37,778 nt of DNA from Selaginella moellendorffii (GCF_000143415.4 NW_003314485.1:1-37778), one strand, 5' to 3'; shown: positions 10,401 through 19,247, counted from the stretch's first letter. Numbers and translations are program-made. The notes: generated by a model from the letters alone, not told the origin.

Positions 10401-10562
10401 GGAAGCAGAGTGCCACCATCACCTTGCCAAACCATGCAAGAGATGCAGCAAGAGCATTCATAACCCGGGTTCAAGGTGAGATTCATGAATATTCCTTTAC
10501 TAAGTTTCTAATGTATTTTATTTCAAGGTGAACAATCCGAATCTGAATCAGAGGAGGCGTGA
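7421..10562 (+). pseudogene. HTH + DUF7869-type transposase-like protein
   Basis: One frame runs from ATG 7421 to 10475, then a 52-bp intron (10476-10527), then a final exon to TGA 10560-10562 encoding GEQSESESEEA. It is interrupted by TGA 7595-7597 and TAG 8237-8239, giving about 1,030 codons in all. The part after the TAG carries an HTH-like stretch (VPRTTFYRIKTEF), a CxxC (KCDEC), IIHDKMDQ, LLLQTDNAGSENKN and LMVGHTHEDVDAMF. This spacing of D, DN and GHTHxDVD is what I know from DUF7869 proteins, a widespread family in eukaryotic repeats that is thought to be transposase-like with an RNase H-type core. I infer that it is the mobilising protein of the 11.4-kb unit. Two palindromes (9163, 9220) lie in frame between the first and second core motifs. 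The N-terminal part (7604-8239) matches nothing I know. Confidence 0.72.
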
Positions 10563-10574
10563 TGGCATGTGGCC
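8722..10574 (+). repeat. Tandem duplication, unit 1
   Basis: This 1,853-bp segment recurs at 10638-12490 with a constant offset of 1,916 bp and only scattered substitutions. It starts within the DUF7869 gene at TCAAGAGCG and ends inside the palindrome that follows the stop codon. A 63-bp spacer (10575-10637) separates the two units. Confidence 0.95.
9163..9241. repeat. Two palindrome copies inside the DUF7869 coding sequence
   Basis: Copies at 9163-9184 (one arm mismatch) and 9220-9241 (two mismatches) are read in frame as SRGAPCHP and SREASCHS. They lie in a non-conserved linker between HDKMD and the QTDN motif. The same two copies recur at 11079 and 11136 in the tandem duplicate. Confidence 0.85.
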
Positions 10575-10583
10575 TTACGCCAT
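10562..10583. repeat. Palindrome copy overlapping the DUF7869 gene stop codon
   Basis: The A of TGA (10560-10562) is the first base of the palindrome, whose one changed arm base gives TACGCCAT. Confidence 0.88.
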
Positions 10584-10637
10584 TCCTAGGTGAGATGATA
10601 CAAATAACAAGTATAAATTCTTAGTTGTTCTAGCAAA

Positions 10638-12478
10638 TCAAGAGCGAGAGACGTTGGTTAGAAGGCGGCTCGACCACAACATCGAGCAGAGAAGTTGCAA
10701 GACTGCATATTATCATAACAGGATTCTCTCCATGGAGAGACCTGACTCTTACCTCTGCATCATCCACGACAAAATGGACCAGAAAAAGACGTGCTTACCT
10801 CGACTCAATCCTGCCCCCAAGGCAATCTCTTCATCCATGCAGCTGCCTGTGTCTCTGTTTGGCATAATCGCTCATGGGCATGTTGCCCAGAACTATGGGA
10901 ACTTCTTTGTACCTCTATGGGGTGGCGGGGGTGCAAACATGATGATTGCGTCCCTAGCAAAACACTTAAGGTCTCTACAAAGTGCGCAGACTGAGCTGAA
11001 CGGCCAACCCTTGCATAAGGCCCTTGTCGATCAAACCCCATACAGGGTTCAGCTGGAGGAGGAGGAAAGGCTTGCAGTATCGCGTGGGGCCCCATGCCAT
11101 CCCAGTGAATATGTTGGCCGTCAGATTGTAGGGTTATCACGTGAGGCCTCATGCCATTCCGACGAGGCTGGTCGCCCGGTGAATGCACAGCCTCATCCAA
11201 ACGAAGCAGAATCTCAAGGAAGTTCTTGCGGCCGATGTGGCCTTCCACCCCATCTTTTGCTCCAAACAGACAATGCTGGCAGTGAGAACAAAAACATGTA
11301 TGTCTTCGCGTACTTGGCGATGCTTGTTGCCAAAGGCATATTTGAAACGGTTACACTTGGCTTTCTCATGGTTGGGCACACTCATGAAGACGTCGATGCC
11401 ATGTTCAGTCAGTTGGCAGAGTCCCTCCGGCGATCCAATGTCCTCACCCTCCCACAACTCTACGATGAATTCCAAAATTGCATCAAAGGCACTATTGAAG
11501 CTGCACTTCTGACAGAGGTTCCAGACTTTAAGGGGTTTGTAAGAGGCTACATCAGGGACGGATCCAAAACGCTGATTGGCCACTCCAAGCCTCTTTAGTT
11601 TCATTTCAGCATGTGTGACGGTGCTCCAGTGATGAGGTACAAGATGAGAGAATGGGACACAGTGTGGCTGCTAGTGGACGGCATTGAACTCTTCAAGAGA
11701 GATCCCATAACTGGGGAACCTATGATTCCTCAGGGTTCCCCACAGCCGATGCACCCGGATGGACTCAAAGACCAGGAAAGTATAGTGGCCGGGATTAGAC
11801 AGCATATTGCCTTCTGGAAGAGGGGGTTGGTGTTTGGTGGAGAATCCTATTTTCAGAGGTGCAAGCCTTTGCTCGAATACTGGGAGAAGATTATATCTGC
11901 TATCCAAAATGGGCCGGTTGTATATGAAGAATTGGAAGAGTCCTTTTAGCCAGAACCCAGAGCACCAGATAGTAGCGGAACAATGTCCTCTGGAAATGCA
12001 GTGACAGATAACAATGTTGAGGATCACTATTGTGGGCCGAGGAACAAGAAGCCGGATTCAGCATTCAATCCAGTACAGGTCTGCAAAGGAATGGTCGTGC
12101 TTGTCAGACCCAGTAATAAAAAACAAATGATATGGGTGGGGCGCTGCATCACTGATGCAGAGGAGGACGCGGAAATTAACTCCTTCAATGTAACTGTGGA
12201 GTGGTTCAAGCCAAGTTCCGGATATACGAAGGATTGCCTAGAAAAGAGATGGGTGCTAAATCCAAGGGATCCCAGCATGAGCATATCGATGGATAATGTT
12301 GTGCATGGTTGGATGCGGAAGCAGAGTGCCACCATCACCTTGCCAGACCATGCAAGAGATGCAGCAAGAGCATTCATAACCCGGGTTCAAGGTGAGATTC
12401 ATGAATATTCCTTTACTAAGTTTCTAATGTATTTTATTTCAAGGTGAACAATCCGAATCTGAATCAGAGGAGGCGTGA
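10638..12478 (+). pseudogene. 5'-truncated tandem copy of the DUF7869-type gene
   Basis: This is the second unit of the tandem duplication. It starts at the equivalent of residue 162 of the frame that begins at 8240, so the HTH and N-terminal regions are absent, and no start or promoter accompanies it. It keeps HDKMD, QTDNAGSENKN and GHTHEDVD. Two stops differ from unit 1: TAG 11596-11598 (CAG in unit 1) and TAG 11947-11949 (TGG in unit 1). The terminal 52-bp intron and the last exon up to TGA are retained. Differences from unit 1 are few, so the duplication is recent, and this copy is not expected to be functional. Confidence 0.9.
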
Positions 12479-12490
12479 TGGCATGTGGCC
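12478..12490. repeat. Half palindrome at the end of the tandem copy
   Basis: Only the left arm and the centre GGCC remain. Relative to unit 1, 16 bp spanning the right arm are missing, after which TGAGATGAT is shared by both units. Confidence 0.85.
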
Positions 12491-12685
12491 TGAGATGATG
12501 TGACATATGCATTTACCAATCACACATGCATAAATCTAATAATATGGCGTGTGGCCCATATTAATGGCACATAAACCCATATTGTGGGCTTACGTGCTTT
12601 ATGTACCATCATTCCCTTGCAGCGTGTGTGTTGGTTTCCTTTTATAACACAACGAACTCCATATTTTAGGGTGAAGAGCGTTCTC

Positions 12686-12943
12686 ATGGCAAGCACAAAA
12701 TCTGTAAGTGAGGCAGAAAAGGAGACGGACAAGGAGATAGGTGAAGATGTAGAATATATAAGTCTTCCAAACTCCCCATACTATACTCCAGGTGATCATT
12801 TTTCTGAACAAACAGCAATATTAACAACTATCGAGAACGCCCCAGTAACGTCAGAGACAACAATCCAAAGCAAAACAACTGACCCGGAGAAGGATGATAG
12901 TACCGCTGAGAGTACCATAAAGGAGGTGTCCACTAGCGCTTAG
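12686..12943 (+). CDS. Small acidic Ser/Thr/Glu-rich ORF, unknown function
   Basis: Eighty-five residues run from ATG 12686 to TAG 12941-12943. An acceptor-like CCATATTTTAG lies about 16 bp upstream of the ATG, so this may be a 3' exon rather than a whole gene. The sequence is rich in S, T, E and K (MASTKSVSEAEKE at the start), with no membrane segment and no family I recognise. A palindrome follows 8 bp after the stop. It is the only ORF between the tandem copy and the right end of the 11.4-kb unit. Confidence 0.4.
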   Translation: MASTKSVSEAEKETDKEIGEDVEYISLPNSPYYTPGDHFSEQTAILTTIENAPVTSETTIQSKTTDPEKDDSTAESTIKEVSTSA

Positions 12944-12950
12944 GCTTATA

Positions 12951-13061
12951 ATGGCGTGTGCCCTCATGCCATTTACTTGATCACCAAATACCTTTTTCCC
13001 TTTGCACTAGTATATCTTAATACCAGTCTGAGAAATAGAATGGCATGTGCCCTCAGGCCTT
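12951..13061. repeat. Two palindrome copies near the right end of the unit
   Basis: Copies at 12951-12972 (intact arms, centre TGCCCT, not self-complementary) and 13040-13061 (right arm decayed to CAGGCCTT). Both share the TGCCCT centre, so they may descend from one another. Confidence 0.82.
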
Positions 13062-13577
13062 TTACTAAATCACCTTTGAAAGAAATGCAAGCCTCTATGT
13101 CGTAAAAAAAAGGTACTAGAGAAATTCCTTAATAATATGAATGTTATTTTGTTTCATGAAAATTTCAAGGGTCAAATGAGTTAAATGACTTCTCTAGACT
13201 AGCAATGCCTCTTGCTACACCTTCACAATTAGATTCCTTAGAAAAAGATAACATTGAATAATATCTAAATGTTCTCACCATTAAGTTATATGTCTGGCTA
13301 ATAGGAATGACGTTCATCTTGGAAAGCTCACCACACGCTCAATGAACAAACAAATAGTGTGTGCGCGCATGCCATCGCTCTTCTTTAGCTTCAGATTCGG
13401 CTTGTTCACCTTGACAATGAGATTTATTATACAACCAGATGGACTCAGTCTGGACATAAAGTCACCGCGCTAGTCACCATGCCCCAGATATGTCTAGCCC
13501 CTGGACAAAAAACATATAATTTCACGTCATTTTCAAATACTTGAAAATTTGTACCTAGTCCCATTTTACTGAATAAA

Positions 13578-13600
13578 TCCCACTTTAACGAAATAAAGCT
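13578..13600 (-). repeat. Right terminal inverted repeat of the 11.4-kb unit
   Basis: The reverse complement begins AGCTTTATTTCG and matches 2189-2211 at 22 of 23 positions. TA follows at 13601-13602. Confidence 0.65.
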
Positions 13601-13602
13601 TA

Positions 13603-14660
13603 ATCGGTAACTCCCTGCTCTCACACCTACTCCTAGGCTTGCTCCTACCGTCCCTATTCCTATGCCAACTCCTATTCCTACTCCTCTTTTTCCTTGAAGA
13701 TTGCTTCATTCCCAAGGAACTCCTAACAAAGTTTAGCCCAAAAGAGAAAAATGACTCTTATGGTCTTGATCCTTCCCTATTTTGACTATAGGTGGGCTCG
13801 CTGGAAAGGGCTCAACCCCGTCTACCCTTTATCACAAGAGTTTGTGAAGAAGCTACCTCAATATTCCCCAAAATCCAAGAAGAGGTAGCCCAGAACACCA
13901 ATATTATGGAAAAACATGTGCATGTCACTGATGTAGATCGATACTAAGGTGCCATTGGTAGTTTGGAAAGCATAGGACCATGAGCACCTCTAGAAACAAA
14001 CGTCATCCAAAACAAAGCCCAGAGAAGCACAAATTCTTGCTACAAAGATGACCCAATCTAACCAAAGAAGAAAATCCTTTTGCATGTTGTCAATTTGCCC
14101 AAATCTAGTGCCAAGAATCACCACTACTTGTAAATCTAGGCCAAATCTACAAGCCCAAATGCACTACTTTGAGAAATTGGGCCAAGGATCTAGGCAAGGA
14201 AGTGAAAACCCCAAAATGTTCATCAAACCGAGCCAAGAAATTGTAAACCACAAATTTTTCCTTTCCAATTTGCCAGCTTACCTCGTCTATCCAACCAACA
14301 CCGCCTTGGCTTTAGCTAAGTTCCCTCGCCAAGGTTCCCGCCTATGGTACCAGCTCCTACTTGGTCCTACTTGGTTTCAGCTATTCATTGCACAAGCAAC
14401 GGAGCGTTAGCCATCCATCCACGGATTCTCAAATCTCTCCCAATCCCCCTCCCCGGGTTAGACTGGACTTAAGGTTTAGCTACACTCCCCGTAGGCACAA
14501 GCAGCCAAGCACACCAAGTCTCCAGGTTCCTAACCTCCCTTGGTACCACAAGATTTGATTATAGGACCCTCTAAATCCCAAGTCTTGGGTGCAACACATG
14601 CTTCGGGATGCAGGGGCGAAACACCGTGGCTTAACGGCCCAATATGGGTACCTCTACCCC
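13603..14660. other. Intergenic, no gene recognised
   Basis: The stretch opens with a CCTATTCCTACTC-type pyrimidine-rich simple repeat (13620-13690). Short open frames at 14048-14410 and nearby have no recognisable domain and probably derive from old retroelement sequence. Confidence 0.5.
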
Positions 14661-14905
14661 NNNNNNNNNNNNNNNNNNNNNNNNNNNNNNNNNNNNNNNN
14701 NNNNNNNNNNNNNNNNNNNNNNNNNNNNNNNNNNNNNNNNNNNNNNNNNNNNNNNNNNNNNNNNNNNNNNNNNNNNNNNNNNNNNNNNNNNNNNNNNNNN
14801 NNNNNNNNNNNNNNNNNNNNNNNNNNNNNNNNNNNNNNNNNNNNNNNNNNNNNNNNNNNNNNNNNNNNNNNNNNNNNNNNNNNNNNNNNNNNNNNNNNNN
14901 NNNNN
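14661..14905. other. Assembly gap (245 N)
   Basis: The bases are unknown. Apparent open frames crossing the gap are artefacts. The gap lies 12 bp upstream of a repeat-bearing TRIM element, which may be why assembly failed there. Confidence 1.
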
Positions 14906-15037
14906 TTCCTAAACCTCTGTAAGCAACCAAAGGGAACGACTCGAGAGACGATCCATAGGGGTTCAAATACAGAGGGAAAGGGCCCATGAACAAGAGTGCA
15001 CCCCCTTTTCCATCGGTTAAGGGTCTTGGGATAGTTG

Positions 15038-15094
15038 GAGTTAAGCGTCCTTGGGTTTGAATAGTACTGGGCTGGGTGACCTCTCGGGAAGTCC
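15038..15094 (+). other. 5S rRNA-like domain in the left LTR
   Basis: GAGTTAAGCGTCCTTGGG matches the box A region of plant 5S rRNA, and GCTGGGTGACCTCTCGGGAA matches the box C region, at the normal spacing. The 5' third of 5S is not recognisable. This is an LTR-embedded relic, not a 5S gene. Confidence 0.88.
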
Positions 15095-15436
15095 AAACTC
15101 AGGAGCTTACATTTGGTATCAGAGGGGTCTCGGGTCCGACTCTGTTGGTTGGCTAGGGGAATCACACCACATGTTGTTTGACATCTGGCTGGTCTAGTTT
15201 GCTCCGCTGGGCTCGACCCGAGGGGTAGGGTGTCAAGAGAGCAAGGCTCTCGGGAGAGCTGCGGCTCTCAGCTTCCGTTCACGAGGGCGTGAACTTGCAG
15301 GGAAGCGTGGTGGATTGTAAGCAACCAAAGGGAACGACTCGAGAGACGATCCATAGGGGTTCAAATACAGAGGGAAAGGGCCCATGAACAAGAGTGCACC
15401 CCCTTTTTCAATCGGTTAAGGGTCTTGGGATAGTTG

Positions 15437-15493
15437 GAGTTAAGCGTCCTTGGGTTTGAATAGTACTGGGCTGGGTGACCTCTCGGGAAGTCC
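15437..15493 (+). other. 5S rRNA-like domain in the right LTR
   Basis: This is the same 57-bp segment as in the left LTR, with the box A- and box C-like blocks unchanged. Confidence 0.88.
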
Positions 15494-15517
15494 AAACTCA
15501 GGAGCTTACAACCTCAC

Positions 15518-15605
15518 TATCCCTACTATACTTTTGGAACCCCCTGTAACCCCTTGGGAGACGCACGCTTTGGGCTTTCACCCCTTGACCTGTATTAGTA
15601 CTCAA
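15518..15605 (+). repeat. LTR-like fragment shared with 22226-22320
   Basis: Both places read TATCCCTACTATAC, then TTTGGAACCCCC, then CTTTGGGCTTTCACCCC or a close variant, and end near a degenerate primer-binding-site-like TTAGTAYCA. They are probably two remnants of one LTR family on the plus strand. The Cassandra element inserted at the edge of this one. Confidence 0.65.
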
Positions 15606-15830
15606 ACTTGGTCTCGAACTCGATCTTGGACCCAATCTTGGACTCGACTTCGGACTCAACCTCAGACTTGGTCTCGGACCCAATCTCGGATCTCAGACTC
15701 TGTCTCGAACTTGGTCTTGAACTCGGTCTCCAAATTGGCTTCAGGCTCGATTCTAGACTCTATCTCGAATTCGGTCTCAGAGTCGGTCTTGGACTCGATC
15801 TCAGACTCGGTCCTATCCGATGAACTCTTT
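15596..15830. repeat. Degenerate 12-bp tandem repeat (TCTCGGACTCGA-like)
   Basis: About 18 units alternate TCTCGGACTCGA and TCTTGGACTTGG variants. The repeat creates Ser/Asp/Leu-type repetitive open frames on both strands, which I do not call as genes. Confidence 0.8.
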
Positions 15831-15839
15831 GTCATTTTG

Positions 15840-16296
15840 GTCATGCTTTCGGGGATCCTTTAGCCTACGACACCTCAGGGTGTTGGTTCCTTACAACTCC
15901 ACCACCCATAGAAGAAGTTCGATGCCCACATTAAATGTCTCTTTTTATCCTACTACTTGTTGACGATGTCTCCGAAGCATCCCCCCACTTAGCGGTGTGC
16001 CTAAGTTAGTCTCTTCGGCCAAGAACCCATGACAACGGAATATAGGTGTCCCTATACCCCTCACCCCACCATGCTTTAGTATGGGGTTGGGACTTGAACC
16101 CAGCCTTGCTTTACTAGGGGGTTGGGACTTGAACCCAACCTCCATAGAATATGTCTAAGGATTCGACATCCTCGTGGGGAGTCGGGCGTAGTTCTCTACG
16201 CTTGGTCAACCTAGCTAACCCATGCTAATTAGGTTACCTTCGGTGCGCCTTCAGGTCCCAACATATGCCATTGCTCAACTTTGCAAATGGATGCTT
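15840..16296. other. Sequence 3' of the chromovirus polyprotein, with a T-arm-like duplicate
   Basis: This should contain the 3' end or LTR of the minus-strand chromovirus, but I could not pair it with a 5' LTR. At 16080-16141, GGTTGGGACTTGAACCCA-type sequence occurs twice in tandem. Its reverse complement looks like a tRNA T-stem-loop, but no complete tRNA cloverleaf is present. Confidence 0.4.
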
Positions 16297-16695
16297 TTAA
16301 TTGAACTTTGCATAAGTACATAGAGTTCTGCCTTGCAAAAATTCCTCCACTAGATCTCGTGCGTTTGCTAGGTTCTCCTTTGGTTCCCATGTTGCTTCGC
16401 AGTGTGGAAATCCTTTCCACTTCACATGGAACTCCCTCACTTCATGTCCTTGTCGCTTGCTCTTGCGCGCATTGAGGATGGCCTCCACTTCGTATTCCTC
16501 TTCCCCTTGGATAACCTCAAGTAAAGGTCTCACTTGGTCCTTGCAAAGCGGATCCTCAAAGTACGGCTTGAGTAGGTTCACATAGAACACTGGGTGCATC
16601 TTCCCCATCTCTCGAGGAAGTCGAAGGTGGTAAGCCACTTTACCAATTCGTGCCTCAATCTCGTAAGGCCCCACGAACCTGTTTAAGGAACTCAA
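16297..16695 (-). pseudogene. Chromovirus integrase C-terminus and chromodomain
   Basis: The segment starts with a GPYEIEARIGKVAYHLRLP block (GPF/Y module of the integrase) and a HPVFYVNLLKP block, then EYEVEAILNARK, EFHVKWKGF and EATWEPKENL, which form a chromodomain. Family knowledge: such chromodomains direct chromovirus integration to modified histones in heterochromatin. The frame is open over 132 residues. Confidence 0.92.
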
Positions 16696-16779
16696 GATCA
16701 GTTCATTTCCAGGAATACATACATCTTACCTTTGGGTCAACTTCCAGCTGATCCCACTTGGTAGCCTTAGGTTCTTAGT

Positions 16780-17700
16780 GTTCAGCCACACCACACCTTC
16801 TCCCCAGGTTGGAACTCTACGTACCGACGCTTCTAGTTTGCATACTTGGTTTGCCTTTGTTGAGCCCATTCCAAGGAATCCCTTACTAGATTCCAAATGT
16901 TGAGTCTTTCCGCCGTGGATGCCTCCACTGCGGGTAACTCTTCATGGTACTCGGCTACGCCAAGTTCCACAGGACCTTCAATAGCTCGCCCATTGATGAC
17001 TTCCCATGGACTCACCCCGATACTTGAGTGTGGTGAGTTGTTATAGCACATTTCTGCAAGTCCCAAATGACTTACCCAATCAATTTATTCTCTGGATACA
17101 TAGCATCGCAAATAATCTTCCAGCTGCCTATTCACCCTTTCCGTTTGTCCATCTGTCAAGAAGTGTTAGTGCCATCCAACTTGACTTAATACCCCATTAC
17201 CTGTCTGTGGGTGATAGGCTGTGCTGAATTTCAACTTGGTGCGATACTGTTCCAAGAGAGTTCTCCAGAACCTGCTGATGAAGATCTTATCTCAATCTAA
17301 GATGATCTCCTCTAGCCTTCCCCGCACTCGAACCACTTGTTCGAAGAATAGCTTTGCCACACCTTCTGCATCCACCTCCATTATGGTGGGTATGAAATGT
17401 GCCATCTTTGAAAATCGGTCCACCACTATGAATATCACATCAAACCCCTCACTTGGGGGGAGTCCCGTGATGAAGTCCATCATAAGATATTTCCACGGAT
17501 GATCTAGAATTGGGATGCTTTGCAATAAGCCCCCACTAGCCTTAGTCACGGCTTTGACCTGCTGACATGTTAGACATGTCTTTACATAGTCTTGGACGTC
17601 CTTAGCCATATTTAGCCAATGGTACTTCCTCTTGAGTAAGCAAATTGTCTTGGGCACTCAGCCATGTCCCGCAAGAGGTCCATCATGACACTCTTCTAAG
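16780..17700 (-). pseudogene. Chromovirus integrase, zinc-binding and catalytic core
   Basis: The zinc-binding part is split by a frame change: ECHDGPLAGHG supplies the His pair and CLTCQQ the Cys pair. The catalytic core shows MMDFITGLP and VVDRFSKMAHFIP, an Asp at the end of the 17292-17657 frame, and DGQTERVNR with the catalytic Glu. CYNNSPHSSIG closes the domain. A 48-bp GT..AG insertion interrupts the core between HPQT and DGQTER. Several stops are present. Confidence 0.9.
17153..17200 (-). other. 48-bp intron-like insertion in the integrase
   Basis: On the minus strand the coding sequence CAGACAG is followed by GTAATGGGG, a CACTAAC branch-site-like motif and CTTGACAG, then ATGGACAAACG. 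Removing the 48 bp rejoins the conserved integrase motif HPQT-DGQTER exactly in frame. GACAG occurs at both edges as a direct repeat. The length matches the other introns in the window. Confidence 0.8.
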
Positions 17701-19247
17701 GCTACTTTCTTTAGTTCCCCTTCTGGGACATACACCCTCGTTTGTTTATAATAGATGAATCTGTTGTGTTCCGCATAGCCCGTTTTCTCTTCCGTTGGTA
17801 GCTCACCCCTTTGGTGAGCTTCCCATGCCTCTAGATTCCTCAGCAACACTTTTTGTGCTAGACCATCATTCTCATATGTTGTCCGCACATCATCCCAAAA
17901 GGTTGCTGTCGCACTGGATATTGCCAACTTCAAGCTCGCTTTTCGACTTAGTGCATCCGCCATGATGTTGCTCTTCCCAGGCTTGTACAGAATCTCGCAA
18001 TAAAACTCAGCCAAAGCATTGGCCCACCGACCCAATTTTCCTTTCAGGTCGGGCTGTGACAAGAAACGTTTCATTGCCATATTGTCCGTGTAAACCTTGA
18101 AGTGTCTCCCAAGGTAGTGTCGCCACTTCTTGAGCACCTTGACCATCGCAAACAATTCCTTCTCGTGGGCAGGCCACTTCCATTGAGCCTTGTCCAACTT
18201 CTTCGAGAAGAAAATGCTACTGGATGGTTGTCTTGCTTCAAGTTTAAAGTATTCGTTTCTACCTCAAAGTCCTTACCAAAGTCTGGTAACGCCAACACGG
18301 GAGCCTTCCTCAACTTCCCCTTGAGGTGGACAAATGCCACCTTGCATTCCGCTGTCCATACCATCTTCCTTTTTCCCGTTTGGTCCGTTAAAGGCAGGGC
18401 TACTCTCGAATAGTGTTTGATAAACTTTTGGTAGTAGTTGCATAGCCCCAAGAATGCCCTTAACTTGTGTACATTCGATGGTCGCTCCCAATCCTGGATC
18501 ACTTGGACCTTCTCAGGGTCCACCTTGAGCCCGTCCTTGCCCACCACATGCCCGAGAAACTTTACCTCTTATTGAGCAAAGTCACATTTGCTCTCTTTAG
18601 CATATAGCTAGTGTTCCCTTAGTTTCTCAAACACCTTTGCTAAGTGTTCAGCATGCTCCTCTAGCATTTTGCTATAGATCAAGATGTCGTCAATATAGAC
18701 GACCACAAAGTGATCCAAATAGGGTACAAAGATGTGGTTCATCAATGCTGAAAACGTTGCCGGTGCATTGCATAGCTCGAAGGGCATCACCAGAAACTCA
18801 AAGCTCCCATACCTTGTTCAACAAGTTGTCTTCTCGACATCTTCCTTTGCTACTCTGATCTGGTAGTATCCTGACCTTAGGTCAATCCTCGAAAAGTATT
18901 TTGTTTTTCCCAACCAATCGAACAGGTCCTTAATCCTTGGCAAAGGGTACTTGTTCTTCTTTGTATACTTGTTGAGCAACTGGTAGTCTATGCACATGCG
19001 CATAGATCCATCTTTCTTTTTCACAAATAACACCAGCGTCCTATACGGCGACTTGCTCAACCTAATATACCACCAACTCCTCTAGTTGGTGCTTGAGCTC
19101 CTTGAGTTCTTTTTCATTCAAACGATACGAGGGATGAACCACCGCCTCAGCACCCTCGACTAACTCAATATTATGTTCTATCAGTCGTATGGGGGGCAAC
19201 CCCGCTGGTAGCTCCTCCGGCATGGTATCCTGGAATTGGTCCAACAC
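17650..19247 (-). pseudogene. Chromovirus reverse transcriptase and RNase H
   Basis: Recognisable blocks in order are [70 protein letters not shown] (the catalytic YIDD), AFLGLCNYYQKFIKHYS, then RNase H with WPAHEKELFAMV, YTDNMAMKRF and NIMADALSRK. Frame changes at about 19060, 18810, 18550 and 18250 and at least one Trp-to-stop change show decay. Catalytic residues in the surviving blocks are conserved. Confidence 0.93.

Larger units (their letters stand above)
2290..13375. repeat. Dispersed 22-bp palindrome family (about 18 copies)
   Basis: Consensus: 8-bp arms ATGGCRTG and CAYGCCAT around a 6-bp self-complementary centre, usually WGGCCW. Good copies lie at 2574-2595, 3650-3671, 3725-3746, 5087-5108, 6703-6724, 7149-7170, 7247-7268, 7317-7338, 9163-9184, 10562-10583, 11079-11100 and 12951-12972. 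Partial or decayed copies lie at 2290-2303, 5228-5249, 9220-9241, 11136-11157, 12478-12490, 12544-12565, 13040-13061 and 13354-13375. The copy at 3725 is a perfect 22-bp palindrome. Because the motif is its own reverse complement, strand has no meaning. Copies sit in introns, gene flanks and coding exons. I find none outside the 11.4-kb unit, apart from a 12-bp coincidence at 36516. Confidence 0.9.
2187..13602. mobile_element. 11.4-kb TIR-bounded unit with two divergent genes and a palindrome family
   Basis: The unit starts at 2189 with AGCTCTATTTCG-TTAAAGTGGGA and ends at 13600 with the reverse complement of AGCTTTATTTCG-TTAAAGTGGGA (22 of 23 bases match). It is flanked on both sides by TA (2187-2188 and 13601-13602), as expected of a TA target duplication. 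Inside are a leftward multi-exon gene (2630-6691), a rightward HTH/DUF7869-type gene (7421-10562), its tandem partial copy, a small rightward ORF, and all of the roughly 18 copies of a 22-bp palindrome found in the window. The first partial palindrome lies about 100 bp inside the left end and the last about 200 bp inside the right end. The match between TIR span and palindrome span supports a single element. Its superfamily is not clear; alternatively the two 23-bp matches are independent MITE-like insertions. Confidence 0.65.
14918..15510 (+). mobile_element. Complete Cassandra-like TRIM retrotransposon
   Basis: Two direct LTRs, 14918-15111 (194 bp) and 15316-15510 (195 bp), begin TGTAAGC and end GCTTACA. 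The primer-binding site TGGTATCAGAG (15114-15124) follows the left LTR by 2 bp and matches initiator methionine tRNA. A purine-rich AGGGAAGCGTGGTGGA precedes the right LTR. The 5-bp target duplication ACCTC lies at 14913-14917 and 15511-15515. There is no coding capacity. Each LTR carries a 5S rRNA-like segment, which is the defining feature of the Cassandra family of plant TRIMs. The LTRs differ by about one base plus a 1-nt indel, so the insertion is young. The right LTR ends inside older repeat sequence. Confidence 0.93.

Noticed and set aside
2290-13375. CRISPR-like array because of regularly occurring short palindromic repeats
   Set aside because: Spacing is irregular (50 to over 1,000 bp), repeats lie within genes, the context is a plant genome and no cas genes exist.
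14530-15165. Long open frames on both strands across the N gap
   Set aside because: They are open only because N bases give no stop codons; no real coding evidence exists.
15038-15494. Functional 5S rRNA genes
   Set aside because: Only the internal-promoter-to-3' part of 5S is present and each copy is embedded in a TRIM LTR.
15600-15863. Repetitive Ser/Asp/Leu proteins on both strands
   Set aside because: The open frames follow from a 12-bp degenerate tandem repeat, with no other coding evidence.
16080-16141. tRNA gene suggested by a T-arm-like sequence
   Set aside because: Only a T-stem-loop-like block, duplicated in tandem; no acceptor, D or anticodon arms could be found.
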